Shown in pieces: positions 10,064 to 21,800 of a DNA stretch of 64,000 nucleotides. The DNA lies in NCBI GenBank assembly GCA_020466095.1, contig CM035808.1, positions 73,401,188-73,465,187 on the forward strand, in the 5' to 3' direction. Positions within the stretch are counted from its first letter, which is position 1. Each line of letters opens with the position of its first letter. The translations under genes and the position numbers were made by a program. This DNA comes from Chlorops oryzae (Eukaryota > Arthropoda > Insecta > Diptera > Chloropidae). The notes under the pieces were generated by a model. That model was given only the letters and a program-made list of their open reading frames with translations. It was not told the DNA's origin and did no database searches.

Positions 10064-11801
10064 TAGTCGGTTTTCGTATCAGACGATTCTATTCGCGGTC
10101 AAGGAGAAATTTATCAAGCTATCATACACTTCAAGTGAAAGGTCAGTCTTTCTAACATTAACTCACATGGCTTCGGCAATGAGCAGGCGCCTGTTGACGA
10201 GACAAGGTCGATGTAATATCGTAATGGAATACCTGTATAAGATCATGCCATTTAAAGATCTTGTTACGAGACTGGTTTGCCTCAACTGTGGGTCAGAGTG
10301 TGATTCCTTGAAATTTGCTTAGGAGTGCAGTTTCTTCACATACATACTGTAATTAAAATCAGGCGTGTGATTCATACACACTGCGCTTTTGATATTTTGT
10401 CATAATGCACGATCGTTTGTTTTGTTTATTGCACTCCGTCTCATATTTTCGTTTTGTTCCATGCAGGCATAGCTATGCAAGTTATCCTTTCCTACAGGAT
10501 AAGGATAACAAAATACAAAGAAGTGAGTCAATTTGCTCGCTTCTTTTCCTATTTAAAAAGACGAAGGTTTAAAGTTTGGACAATTTAATGTGCAGTCGCT
10601 CGTGCTTCGATTCGAATTGAATTTAACATTGCAATATAATTTTAAGCTAACTTATTTGTAAAAAGCTGACATCGTTGCTACCTGCATACGCTTATGCAAT
10701 CGGATACGTTGGCTGCTGGTAAGAATGTGCTGACTATTTATGCGATCGGGCACGTTGGGTGCCGCGTGAGCGTTTGTTTATGCCCGTGCCCCTAAAGGAA
10801 TGTGATAACTTGCATGGAAGCACGGCACTTGTGCCTTATGCCTTTGGCACATTGGCCGCTTATCAGTTCTTCTCGGTTTCAAATAAACAAAGTATGCATA
10901 CGATTGCTATGGGATTGCAGGCTTGTTGAAGTTTGATGCTTTTCACTTTTGCCGAATTAGATTCTCACGCTTTGCTATGTTGTGTATGCGTCACCATGTT
11001 AATCACCACAATCCTCGCGGCAAGGTATCCACACCTTTCACCATGCCGTTACCCAAAAATTCAGCTTTTGGACGTGCTGATCTGAATTCGTAAGGCGATA
11101 TTTTCGTGACCGGGTCCTTTGCCAAGCAATGCGCTCTCGACTACGATGTGATCCGATGGCACGACGCTGTCCACACAGACCGGTGTTGAGCTCGCAATTT
11201 TTTTTTTGTCGGAATTCCAAGCATAAACGTCCTTTTATTTATTACTCCGGCTGTGCTTCCACAGATATGGAAAAACAAAATGTCCGCCTTACCAAAACGT
11301 TCGTACGATGGTATTGCAAGTAAAATAATTGCATTCAAATTATAATTTTTTTTTCTTGTTAGCAATTTCCCCAATACCAGATGAGGTAGCTTCCCTTCAA
11401 CATATCCAAGATTCCGTTTAGATGGTAATATTCGATGGCGGATTGGTGAGGATGAAAATTTCCAAAATTTCCTTTTGGTCCGTTTCGCTTCCGTACGAGA
11501 AAATAATTTCTCACGCTTCCCTTTCGATGACGTTTAGCTATTTGTTTCCCTTTTTTCTTTTTATGAAATTGCAAAATTTATCGGTTTAGTGATCGCAAGT
11601 GCGGAGTGTCGAGTTTCTCCGAAGTACTTGGTATGGTTGTCTCCAAACCGTTAGTTTGGCTTGCGTTCATCAAACGAGCGCGATAAATTGGTGCAAAGTT
11701 CGGTTCGCTCGCCGCTGATTTCTTTTAAAATTATTCTGGGCGTGAAGAAATTTAATCGGTGCTATTGCTACACGGATGGGATTATCTAAGGAACTGCCAC
11801 A
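10064..11801 (-). repeat. long LTR-like repeat, copy 1
   Basis: Two blocks, 10064-10275 and 10985-11801, match 28751-28960 and 29236-30043. The stretch between differs. On the minus strand it would begin TGTGGC, just downstream of an integrase C-terminus that ends at 11857. That is where the 3' LTR of a Ulysses-type element should be, and such elements are known for long LTRs. I see no clear polypurine tract at the junction, and no recognisable protein. LTR status is inference; the repeat itself is certain. Confidence 0.6.
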
Positions 11802-11856
11802 AAACAGATGAAAGTGCAAAGTCTACTTTAAAATTGCAACTGAAAAAGCTTCTCCA

Positions 11857-12120
11857 TCACCCTATAGCCTTAAGGTGGCATATGCCTTTAGCTTTGGTCT
11901 TAAGGTCTTCTAGTTCATGAAAGACTGTTCCGACTTTTCGCATGACTTTCGACTTAATGCCTACTGGAGCAAGTTTCGCGTTAAAATAATCCACTAACTT
12001 ACTTTGTGCAAAGTTTCGTCTAGTGATCACTTCTCCAACTTCGAAAGTTCGTGGTCTGGCGCATAAGTTGTTTGTCTTGGAATTTTTTTCGTAAGCTGCC
12101 TTAATGTTATGCAATACGTG
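11857..12120 (-). pseudogene. integrase C-terminal domain, Osvaldo/Ulysses-like
   Basis: Minus strand, about 85 residues. Blocks RPRTFEVGEVITRRN, DYFNAKLAP and RKVGTVFHELED match the C-terminal integrase domain of Osvaldo/Ulysses-type gypsy elements. The frame ends at a natural-looking stop at 11857. Upstream it is cut at about 12120 by a plus-strand coding fragment of another family, so the catalytic part is gone. It fits with the LTR-like repeat below it as the 3' end of one element. Confidence 0.8.
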
Positions 12121-12732
12121 GTCTGATCTGGACGATTTGATCAGAGGTCTCGGCCTCTCTAAAAAAGCATCGGAGCTTCTAGCTTCTCGCTTAAAAGAAA
12201 GAAATCTTCTAACAACAAGTACAAATGTTTCAGTTTATCGGACAAGGGAAAAAAATTATTGCCTTTCTTTTCCGAAGAGGATGATTTTGTTTTTTGCAAT
12301 AATGTTTCTGGATTAATGGCTCAAATGGGATTACAAAACTATTCTTCAAAAAATTTGCGTTTAGTTATAGACTCAGCAAAACATAGTCTTAAATGTTTAC
12401 TCTTGCATAATGGAAACGAATTGGGTTCCTTGCCTATTGCACATTGGACTAAAGCCAGGGAAGAATATGCCACGATTGCCTCAGTTTTGGAGAAAATAAA
12501 CTATAAAGAACATAACTGGATCATATGTGTATATCTGAAAATGGTCAACTTACTCTTGGGTCTACAAAGTGGCTATACTCAATATCCATGTTTTATATGT
12601 TCATGGGACAGCAGGGCTAAATCTGAACATTGGACAAAAAAAGATTGGCAATTGAGAACGGCTTTAGTCCCGGGAAGTCGGAATGTGATAAATGCTCCAC
12701 TAGTGTCAAGAGACCGTATAATATTACGTTAA
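12120..12732 (+). pseudogene. fragment of a widespread repetitive protein of unknown function
   Basis: Two overlapping frames form one protein interrupted by a one-base indel in the A-run near 12250. The first carries DLDDLIRGLGLSKKASELL, the second FFSEEDDFVFCNNVSGLM, LRLVIDSAKHSLKCLLLHNG and GYTQYPCFICSWDSRA. I recognise these blocks from a multi-copy uncharacterised protein family in insects and cnidarians that looks transposon-derived; I cannot name its superfamily. The final stop overlaps the left end of the MITE at 12732. The C-terminal half is missing. Confidence 0.7.
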
Positions 12733-12958
12733 GGCCTTGTCACATAGAATACGGCGTGCGTCATTTGACGTATGGCGCATTGTTTTTCACTCAAAAACAG
12801 AATATTGAAAGGTCGTCACACGTCAAAAGTTGAAAATTGTTCAACTTTTGTAACTCGCGTTGAATAGTAATAGTTTTGTCACAGAGTTTTGATTTCGGTT
12901 AAAAAAAAGTGACATCAGCCGTCCTTTGACACACGAGGTATTCTATGTGACAAGGCCT
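12732..12958. mobile_element. 227-bp MITE, Harbinger-like, TTA target duplication
   Basis: The ends are perfect 21-bp inverted repeats beginning AGGCCTTGTCACATAG, and the similarity continues imperfectly to about 40 bp. Direct TTA triplets flank it at 12729-12731 and 12959-12961. A 3-bp TWA duplication is the mark of PIF/Harbinger elements. It is too short to encode a transposase. Family is inferred from TSD and TIR only. Confidence 0.85.
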
Positions 12959-12961
12959 TTA

Positions 12962-13427
12962 AAAAGAATTTTGGTCGAACTCGTTTGGAAAACATGTTAT
13001 GAAGACAAAAACAAACTCGCTGCCCAGTGGCGACGAAAACAAAACCAACCTACTGAAAAAAATTTGCCGAAGCAGCAGTACGTCATGGTCACGACGTTGG
13101 GCTATTGACTTCACTGAAATTTGCTGAAACTGATGAAGTTGTTTAAATGCTTTCTATAAATTTAATTTTGTCAATTTTTCATTTATTTGATTTCCAAATT
13201 TCTGTGATCTGGCACTTTTATTTTAAACCAATTTTGTATTGATAAACAAATTATTAGTATATAAGAAATCAATTTAATAAAGAATTTTTAGTGGCTTTCA
13301 CAATCAACAACTGTTAAGTCATTGCAAACGGAATTTCTTGATATAATATCAGAAATTTGTACAACGCAGACTGCAAGTTTTATTCAGGTCTAAACCAAAT
13401 CAAACACCAAACGCAGTTCTAAACATC
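12962..13427 (+). other. probable remnant of BEL 5' LTR
   Basis: AT-rich, with an AATAAA signal at 13275-13282 and a CA near 13425 just before a tRNA primer site. This is the expected tail of a 5' LTR. The LTR start was not found; it may be truncated near 13000-13130. No second copy is present in the window, so LTR limits cannot be set. Confidence 0.5.
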
Positions 13428-13444
13428 TGGTGACCCCGACGTGA
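13428..13444 (+). promoter_or_regulatory. primer binding site for tRNA-Trp
   Basis: TGGTGACCCCGACGTGA is a 17-base perfect complement of the 3' end of tRNA-Trp including CCA, as I recall that tRNA. It lies 33 bases before the Gag ATG and just after the probable LTR end. It would have primed minus-strand DNA synthesis. Confidence 0.85.
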
Positions 13445-13476
13445 TCCTCCAATCAACGAGACGAATAGCAAGGACG

Positions 13477-14731
13477 ATGGAGTCATTCACGGATTTGGTA
13501 AAATCGCAAAACAACGTTGGAGAAGCAATCCAACAAATCATACGAAACTTCAAAAAGGATGCAAAGGATCGAAAGACGGCTGCGTACTATCGGGAAAGAC
13601 TCGAAAGGTTAAACAACGCTTGGACAAAGTTTGAAGCGACCGATCTGCAGATTAGATCGTCAGTTGATGTAGACCGCAACCACTCTTATTTCGCTGAAGA
13701 TTATTTTGGAAAAATTGAAGAGTCAGCAAACGATTACCGCTCCATTTTTGAAGATGGCATGATAAACACTCCAGGACTACCCAATCCTGATGGAGAGGGT
13801 ACCTCAAAGCAGCCAGTGGCACCATCAGTCACAATCGAAAATAATCAACCTGACCCAACATTAAGAACAAACGCCGATAGCAACATCGGAGCAGTACGAA
13901 AGGTAGCGGCTTTAATGGAAGCACTCAACAGACAGTTGAAAGCCATTGAAAGCTACCAAGGACAAAAAACACGTCAATATGCTACCGGTAAAATTAACAC
14001 AATAAATGAAGCATGGAAAGCCCTGGAAACAACCAGTTTGTCCTTATGGGAGGTTCTGGATGATCCGGCTGATTCAGGGTTCGATTTGGGAAAGTACATT
14101 GATCTTGAAACACGGATACAACAAGCCCTTATCGAATTAGAACCGTATCGACACGAAGCAGTCCTGCCAGGAATGAGATCCTACATCGGACATACCATTG
14201 CCAAAAGTAAATCTTCCAAAATTTTCTGGAGATTATACCAAATGGCATCAGTTTCACGACTTATTTTGTCAAATCATCCATAATCAGCTCATTTCAAACG
14301 CTCTGAAGATGTGGTACTTGAAGTCGAATCTGGAAGGTGAAGCAGAAAGAATCATTTTACATCTGGCAGTGTCAAACAACAATTATGACACGGCATGGAA
14401 TTTATTAAAAAATCGGTATGAAAATAAGCGAGTGATAGCGCACAACTTGGAATATCGTTTGATAGACCAACCACAAACAGCATCAACATCAGCAGCAATG
14501 AAAGAATTACATGATACCACTCAGGAGTGTTTGCAGGCACTTAAAAATTTGGATCTCAACATAGGCGCATGGGATGCTTTGCTGATGCCAATTTTGAGCA
14601 GAAAATTGGACCGTCAAAACAGATTCATGAATGAAACATTTATTTCAAATCCAAGAGAAATTCAGAATTTAGACGGTTTTTTGCATGGTTCATTGCACAG
14701 GTCCGCTACGTTTAAGTGGTTCTTCTACTGA
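13477..14731 (+). pseudogene. BEL/Pao Gag, one frameshift, C-terminus lost
   Basis: ATG at 13477 starts MESFTDLVKSQ. The first 240 residues are helical and charged. A one-base frameshift near 14190 separates them from a second frame with KVNLPKFSGDYTKWHQF, MWYLKSNLEGEAERII and NYDTAWNLLKNRYENKR, which are classical blocks of the Pao retrotransposon Gag domain (DUF1759). The frame degrades after NLDGFLH near 14690, where zinc knuckles and protease should follow. Without those and without pol it is a 5' fragment. Orientation agrees with the primer site at 13428. Confidence 0.88.
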
Positions 14732-14759
14732 AATCCTACGGCTAAGAAGATACTGTAAA

Positions 14760-15756
14760 CTATATACAGGGCGATTCTCATTTTTCCTTTATATTACAGC
14801 ATCAGGGCAGAGTTCAATTTTTAATATGGGCTGAGGGACTTTCTGTCTATTTATTATATTAATAACATGGTTGACTTGGAAGCCCTTTTCTTCCAAGGCC
14901 TGCTTAATTTCAGATGGCTCTATATCTGATTCAAGGCCTTTTATTACAACAGAAATGCCTTTGCTGCTCTTTAGTTGGTAAGTATAAAAACTCTTTTTGC
15001 TGTCTTCTAAGTTTTTAGTGACAATTCTATAATTTCTTTCATTATAAATTTGGATTTTTGTCTCGTGAATATTCCCACGAGTTTATGGCACGATATGGAA
15101 GCTATCTTTGCCTATCAGGCGAATGAGGCTGGCAACGAGGCTATTAGAGGTCCGCTCACGCAAATAAATTGGAGGCGGTTTGAATTCTCTAGTAGGCTGA
15201 TTTTCGGATGAGTTATCACTCGATTTGTCAGCTAGTGGAGCAAAACGGTTACCCGATAACATATTAGTGGGGGTGGATGTGACTTCCGTTTTATTTAGTT
15301 TAGCCCTATTAGCGTGTTTTCCAGTTGGACTTCTTTTACGTTTAATAATATTAACGTAGCGATGCATGCCTATCAGCATCGCCTTCTGCTCGATTTGTTC
15401 TTTTAACTTATTGTTTGAGTTTAAAGATTCTTCGATAGCTGCGTTACCTGAGGTCGACGCGTTTGTTGTTGTTGTAGCGCTGGTAATGGGAGGTGCTGTA
15501 GGATCAGCTACATTTAAATTGCCTTTTTTATGAATTTTGGAACTGTTTCGCCGGTGGAATTGGAACGTTGCCTCTGAAAATGCCTTTTCAACATAGAAAA
15601 TTGGCTGTTAGCTGCAAACTGTTGAAAACTTTCGTTGTCGCGAAGGAATTGTTTGTTGGGTAGTTGTGAAACTTGATTTATAGCATCGTCTGTAGCTAAG
15701 AACCCATGGTTCGTGTCGACGCTATTTTTTGGCGGTGAACGAGATATTGGCATCAC
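14760..15756 (-). pseudogene. non-LTR retrotransposon ORF1 (Jockey-type, PRE_C2HC region)
   Basis: Minus strand. An ATG near 15753 (MPISRSPPKNSVDTNH) leads into a Gln/Ser/Asn-rich region. A one-base slip in the A-run near 15525 shifts the frame to KGNLNVADPTAPPITS and LKEQIEQKAMLIGMH. REFKPPPIYLRERTSN then precedes an in-frame TAA at 15083. In the same frame after it come NYRIVTKNLEDSKKSFYTYQ, LKSSKGISVVIKGLESDI and KQALEEKGFQVNHV. This is the order of Jockey-group ORF1 before its CCHC knuckles. The knuckles and ORF2 are missing, so it is a broken 5' part. Confidence 0.8.
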
Positions 15757-16055
15757 TTGATCCAGCTGACAGCTGAATCAGCTGCAGCAAACAGTTGTCT
15801 CTGTCTATAAAAGTGTTTTTGTAAACAAACAGGAATGAATGGATTTTGGAATATACTTAAGTTTGAGGAAAATTTGATTTTAATTCCTCAACTCACTGCC
15901 CAAAAGCAGGGAATCGGCTGGACAACAATACTCAGCCGTTCGCGAGGAAATACGACTTAACTTGTAGTTTTCTGTCTAATCGGATGTCGGAATTTAAAAG
16001 TTTACTGGAGCGCTTAAAACAACACAGCCGAACGCGACAACAGTGTTGCTTCTTT

Positions 16056-16390
16056 GTTTGCTTATTATAAAGTAAATAAAAATTTAGGATTTTCAAAACT
16101 CGTGTAATTCGAAGCTTGATTTTCAACTTAAATTAATGCCAGAGACCATAACCACGGAAAAGAACAAAATATCTGACGGACGGACGGACATTCCGTACGT
16201 ACAACGAGTGCTAGAAACAAGATCTTAAGGTGGAAATTGCCTCGTCCTTCACTACCCCCCAACCATCTTAAGACCAAAAGTAAGGCAATCCCATAACCCC
16301 GTTGTGGTTCCCTGCGGATTCACCTTTCACAAATTATTTGTCTCAACTAACTTTCCATATTCAACATACAAAAGTTTATTTAATCATGAA
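16056..16390 (-). repeat. 335-bp repeat, inverted partner of 25290-25622
   Basis: Near-identical reverse complement of 25290-25622. Sharp ends lie at TTATTATAAAGTAAAT and TTTATTTAATCATGAAA. It contains a short GGAC/GTCC tract near 16180. No terminal inverted repeat or poly(A) is visible. The two copies lie about 8.9 kb apart in opposite orientation, outside the Pao element. It may be a small non-autonomous element of unknown class. Confidence 0.85.
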
Positions 16391-16696
16391 AATAAATTCA
16401 AAAGAAATTAATAACGAGCATTTCTACCCGTCGCCTCACTTATGCTTATTAACAAAAATATTATAACTCAAATTAAATCTACATTCATAATACTTTTCTG
16501 AAATTCATTTCATTTATATATATATATTTGTTTTTTATTTTTCATTAACACTATCTAGTCTTGGTAGAGGAACTTTGAATATATAGAGGCATTGTGGCTT
16601 CGATTTCAGTGCACCATTGTAATTTTATTTCTTTTCTTTTAAATAAGTATATACGGTTTTTTTTGTTTCATTTTATTTCGGTGTAAATATTTATTT

Positions 16697-16935
16697 ACAT
16701 TTCTCTTTTCATTACCTTTTCATTTATTAAAATTACGTATTTCTTTCGTTTCCATTTTATACGAGCAAGTCAAAAGTGGGCGGTTTGCAATGGCGATAGC
16801 TACAATAAGCAAAGGACCAAAGAACTTAGTGCGACCTGGCTTAAAGTTCTAACATACCGAAGTATCCAAAATGCACCTACATAGCAAGTATATATGGCTA
16901 ACAAAACTTCGAAAAGAGTAAACAAAAATCATAAA
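16697..16935 (+). repeat. dispersed repeat A, copy 2
   Basis: Matches 9814-10060 in the same orientation, with several substitutions and small indels. It is not followed by the LTR-like repeat found after copy 1. Confidence 0.8.
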
Positions 16936-17177
16936 TCGTACAAAACCTTATTCTTGAGTGGTCGCGTTTTTCTGCAGCTCGTCAAAATTTAATTTCTTTT
17001 TAGTATTCATTTGTGGGGTATATTTCCAAAGTGCTCTGAATAATAAAATAAAAACAATTTTGCGCGCCTAGAACCGATTCTCGAAATATGCCTATATATA
17101 AAATAAAATTAATAACAAGAAAGAAATTTGAAAATAATAAGAGGTCTTTCTCGCTTGTCTGCTTTGATCTCGTGTAA

Positions 17178-18307
17178 TTGAGTATTTACGAATACTCTCC
17201 CGAACAAGTTCTGAGTCAAATCTCCAGCATTACTGAAGAAAGCAATTACAATTCGTCAGCAGTTGAGCCTCCCCCTTCGAATATAACAACAAGGTCAAAT
17301 CCTGCTGGCCTCCAACAAAAGGTAAACGACTCGTGTTATACGCAATCGCCTGCTCTTAAAACGAGCACTAGATCTAATACACTTGATCAACTTTCACTAC
17401 AATTGAAGCAGGTGGAGTTGCGCTTATCACAACAAATAAAAACAACTGAGTAAGCAATCAGCCGAGCAAAATTCCGTTGTGGTCGATTTCAAAGGAGAGT
17501 TTTACTGCACTCGAATGTGCTTTGAATAAGCAATCGGTTGACGAAAGCTTTGCTATTACTGAGCTCACAAATAAGATCGCTGCGCTAGAGAGCAAAGTGT
17601 TTGCTAAAATTGATGCTGTAATATATGCACTAGCAGCTGAACTTAACGCAAAAATCGAATCACAGCTTATCAAAACTCAACTTAGTCTAACGGCGAAAGT
17701 CGAGGGCGAAATCCACAAAGCATCGAAAACTCTTCGTTCTGAGATTGATTCCGAGCTCGCTCTTCTTCAGTCGGCTCTGCGAGGAGGCAGGGAACAGCAA
17801 CTTCCACCAGAATCAACAGCTGACATTATTAAGTTGAAAGAAGATTCCAATAAGCTAGTACTGCGTCAACAACACCGATATCTTGGGAGCTCTTGGGAGA
17901 AAAAACATCAAAAGCGTCTTTAACAAAATTTGTCTTTCTATTGACCTCCAGGTACCACAGATTAAAGACATTTTTCGTATCAAGTCTGTCGTCGTTGTAA
18001 AATTTTGCACACGCTACGATCGGAACCGTATTTTAAAAGCTTGGGCGATTTCCGTCGGGCTTCGAAGTCGGCAGTGTCTATGCGAATTGCTGGATTTGAC
18101 TGTGACAACTTCGTCTATATCCATGAAAGCTTGACTGCAGAAGCCAAAAAGCTAATGCAAGCCGAAATTAAACTAAAGCGAGAGAAAAAAATCTTTCATG
18201 CTTTCACTCTTCAAGCCGTCGTGCATGTTAGACTTCGAAGAGATGGTCACCCTGCAGCAATTCATATGGACTGCGATCTTACAAGAGTGCAGAATGGCGC
18301 TGTTTAA
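17178..18307 (+). pseudogene. CR1/Jockey-type ORF1 with coiled coil, four frame changes
   Basis: Four overlapping frames read in order. The first (17178-17453) is Ser/Thr-rich and opens at a TTG after a TAA, so the true start is not seen. The second (17477-17923) is a long heptad-rich coiled coil with many Ala, Leu, Lys and Glu. The third has FNKICLSIDLQVPQIKDIF. The fourth (18005-18307) has RIAGFDCDNFVYIHESLTAE, KLKREKKIFHAFTL and VHVRLRRDGHPAAIH. The C-terminal blocks match ORF1 of CR1-like elements. It continues as the endonuclease at 24430 once the Pao insertion is removed. Confidence 0.75.
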
Positions 18308-18468
18308 ACTCTCAAAATATACTTCGATCGTAAAATTCTCTTTAAAATTAACTCTTTTAATTGTCATATTTTTTTTGTACAGGTTAATGGGTTTTTAATA
18401 AATAGCTCAGTTTACTATTTTGCATGCCTTATAATTTGTCTCTCTTAATTCAAAATTCTTATGCTAAT

Positions 18469-18800
18469 TGTTGGCGTTGTGAAATTGGCCTAGCAGACTT
18501 CTCGAGCTTGCAACACTTGTTGATTTTGGACTTTCGTTTATTTTCAAATAATACTGTTGACAATGCTGTACTCTAAAAACTTAAATAGGAAAATAAAGAA
18601 TATTTAAATAGTTATTCTTGCGAATTAGGAAATACATACTTTTGGTCCGCTAGCCTCTTTTTGTTCAAATAAAGAAATACAAGTAGTAGTGACATAAAAT
18701 ATAAAGTAAAATAAGAGAAAACAGGTACTCGTACCCAAGCTACTGACTACTTATTTTTAACATGGCTGTGTTTACACTATGATCTGGCTGTGCTGTCAAC
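18469..18800 (-). repeat. Pao 3' LTR
   Basis: Matches 24038-24377 almost base for base. On the plus strand it starts TGTTGGCGTTGTG and ends CTGTCAAC. The first base on the minus strand is A rather than T beside the polypurine tract. AATAAAG-type signals occur inside. Confidence 0.95.
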
Positions 18801-18816
18801 TTTCCACCCCCCGGTA
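18801..18816 (-). promoter_or_regulatory. Pao polypurine tract
   Basis: Minus strand GGGGGGTGGAAAG lies immediately upstream of the 3' LTR and would prime plus-strand DNA. It comes right after the end of the coding region. Confidence 0.8.
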
Positions 18817-18836
18817 TTGCGCTCTTGTCGTAATAC

Positions 18837-21800
18837 CTAATCATCTTCCTTAGTGCAGCCTGATCCGGTGTCTATATCCAAGACTGCAATTTTGTTAGCT
18901 GGACGATGGTATATGCCATTTACAGTACGTACAGTCGCGCTTCTTACTTGGCCATCCTTCGCCTGTTTAGCGTCGATGACAACGCCTTTTGGCCATTGGT
19001 GACGCGGGAGATTAGGATCGACAATTTTTACGATATTTCCCTTCTCGATTGGGTTGACCTTTCCAAACCATTTTGTTCCTCTTGTCATCTGAGGTAAAAC
19101 TTCGGTTAGCCAACGCTTCCAGAACCGGTCAGCCAAGAATTGTACATGCTTCCACGTAGTTCTCACGTACTGATCGCTGTCATCGAACTTACCCACCGGC
19201 TTATGTCCGCTCGATTCACCAAGTAGCAGGTGGTTAGGAGTCAACGCTTCATGTTCCGCTGTTTCTAGCGACACATAAGTCAGTGGTCGGCTATTTATAA
19301 TGCCTTCAACTTCACGAAAAAGGCTTACGAGTTTCTCATCATTTAGCTTGGTGTCAGGTCTTACAATGTGATAGAGCGTTTCCTTAATAGAGCGCACCAT
19401 GCGCTCCCAAGCTCCGCCCATATGTGGGCTAGCCGGCGGAAGAAACTTCCACTTGAAGTGCGGTTCTATAAAAGTCTTCTCCAGTTCACCAAAGTCAATA
19501 TTGTTATATGCTGCCTTTAGCTCCTTTTCAGTCGCACGAAGGTTGGTACCGTTGTCACTATAAATGCATAAAGGTTGTCCCCGAAGATTTATAAAATTGC
19601 GAATGGCCATTATGCATGAGCTGGTCGACAAGCTGTATGCCACCTCCAGGTGTACGGCTCTGCACGAAAGGCAAGTCATAACAACTCCGTAACGTTTCTC
19701 TTGACGCCTGCCCACCGTCACCAGAAGGGGTCCAAAAAAATCAACCCCAACATATGAAAAAGGTCTGGTGAACGGGGAGATACGTTCCACGGGTAGCGAT
19801 GCCATTTCAGGTGGGTTCGGTTTCGCAGATCGCAGCTGGCAAGCGGAACAGTTGTTTCGTACGTTTCGAAGCAGTACACGTAGTCCAGGGATGTAGTATT
19901 GCTTGAATACTTCGTTAATGACAGTTTCGTGGAAAATATGCTTATATTTTCGATGATAAAAATCCACAATCAACTTCGTTATTGCATGATTCCTGGGCAA
20001 AATAATTGGATTCTTGGCGCAATCGTCAATTACAGTGCTCTTTTCAAGACGACTTCTCATTCTGACAACCGAGTCTTTATCTATAAATGGGCTCAGCTTT
20101 CGTAGGACGCTAGACTTGGGTAGAACGACGAACGGGTCGCGCGCAAGGGTACGAATTTCCATGGAGAACACCTCCTTTTGGGCTTTGATATACAAAAATT
20201 TGTAGCTCCATGCTATATCTTCCGGTCCAAGATGAGTTGCGGAGTCAGCATTAGATAAGAACACTTCATTGCTTCGACGCGATTTCGCAGTTTCTTTTAG
20301 TCTTCGAACGTATTTGTATACATAGGCCATACATCGCACCAATCGTTCCCATCTAGAAAATCTCGAAATATCTACTATCCCAGTGGATTCATCTGTATGC
20401 ACCGCAATATCTTCAATTTCCTCGGCGCCTATTCCTTCTGATTCTCTTATTAGCGGTGTCTTCTCTTGCCGCCCGATATTAGGTTTGGTCATGAATGCGG
20501 GTCCTTGAAACCACCGCGAATTTGGATCAAAATTAGGGCTGTTCCATTTGGTAGCTAGGTCAGCCACGTTCTCTTTTGAAGAAACGTAACACCATTCCTC
20601 TGCGCGAGATGATTCTTGTAGCTCCGCAATCCTCAGCGCAACAAATTGCTTAAATCGCCTAGGATCCATATTTAACCAATTCAATACAGTTCTGGAATCA
20701 GTCCAAAATGTCTTTGACGCTGTCTTTATATTATGCGCCTTGAGAATATTTTCCGCATATCGAACACCCAGTACCGCCGCCATCAGTTCCATTCTGGGGA
20801 TAGATATGGGACGTAGCGGAGCCACTTTTGATTTTGAGCCGATTAATGAAACCTCAATTAATAGCCAGTTTCTTATGTGGAAATTTGCACGCGCATGAAT
20901 GGCCTTTACTTGTTTTGCCAACTCTATACACTGCTCTTCAGTATCCACACTGTCCATCATATCGTCAACATAGTGAAATTTAATAATGGACTGTACTGCG
21001 CGAGGAAACTATTTCTCAAACTCCATGGCATTGGTGTTCTTTACGTATTGTGCTATGGATGGCGAGCAGCTGGCGCCGAAACTCATCACTTGCAACACAA
21101 AGACATCAGGCGGCCGGGACTGGTCACAATCTCGCCACATAAATCGCTGCGCTTGCTGATCGTCCGGATGGATGTGCACACGGTGAAACATCTCCGCTAT
21201 ATCACCACAAATTCCTATTTTGCCAATACGGAAATTATATAGTACTTCTAATAACAGGGGCACCAAATCTGGTCCCTTTTCTAGGTAGTCGTTCAGTGAA
21301 ACACCTTGTTCCTTCGCAGCTGCATCCCAAACAATACGTATCTTCTTGGGTTTATTCGGGTTTTGCACAACGAATATGGGTAAATACCACAGACGCTTAT
21401 CATTTTGTGACATTTCCTCCTGAGTAAGTTTTCTTATATAATTCTTTTCCTGCATCTCGGTAATACGCTGTGATACCTGATCCTTCAGATCGGCGTTTTG
21501 TAACAACTTTCGTTCAAAGCACTCTAATCTTCTGAATGCCATGCGCTCATTCTTAGGAAGTTGGATGTTCAAATCCTTCCATAGCAATTTTGCAGTAAAA
21601 TGATCACCTTCTCTGGTAATATTCCTCTCCAGAATCTTTAACTCATGTTGGTTAATGTCACGTTTCTTTGCTATGCCTTCATCATCCAATTTGAAGCTTT
21701 CCAGAACTAGCTTGTGCAGCGCAGAATCACACTCGCACACATGAAGATGTATCATCGCGTATGTGGGTGCATCGATTACTGCAGTCAATTTTCCGTACGC

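Larger units (their letters stand above)
15757..17177. other. non-coding stretch with two repeats
   Basis: Contains the inverted-repeat partner at 16056-16390 and repeat A copy 2 at 16697-16935. The remainder is AT-rich, including a TA run near 16520. 15757-16055 could be the 5' UTR of the minus-strand ORF1. No gene is supported. Confidence 0.5.
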
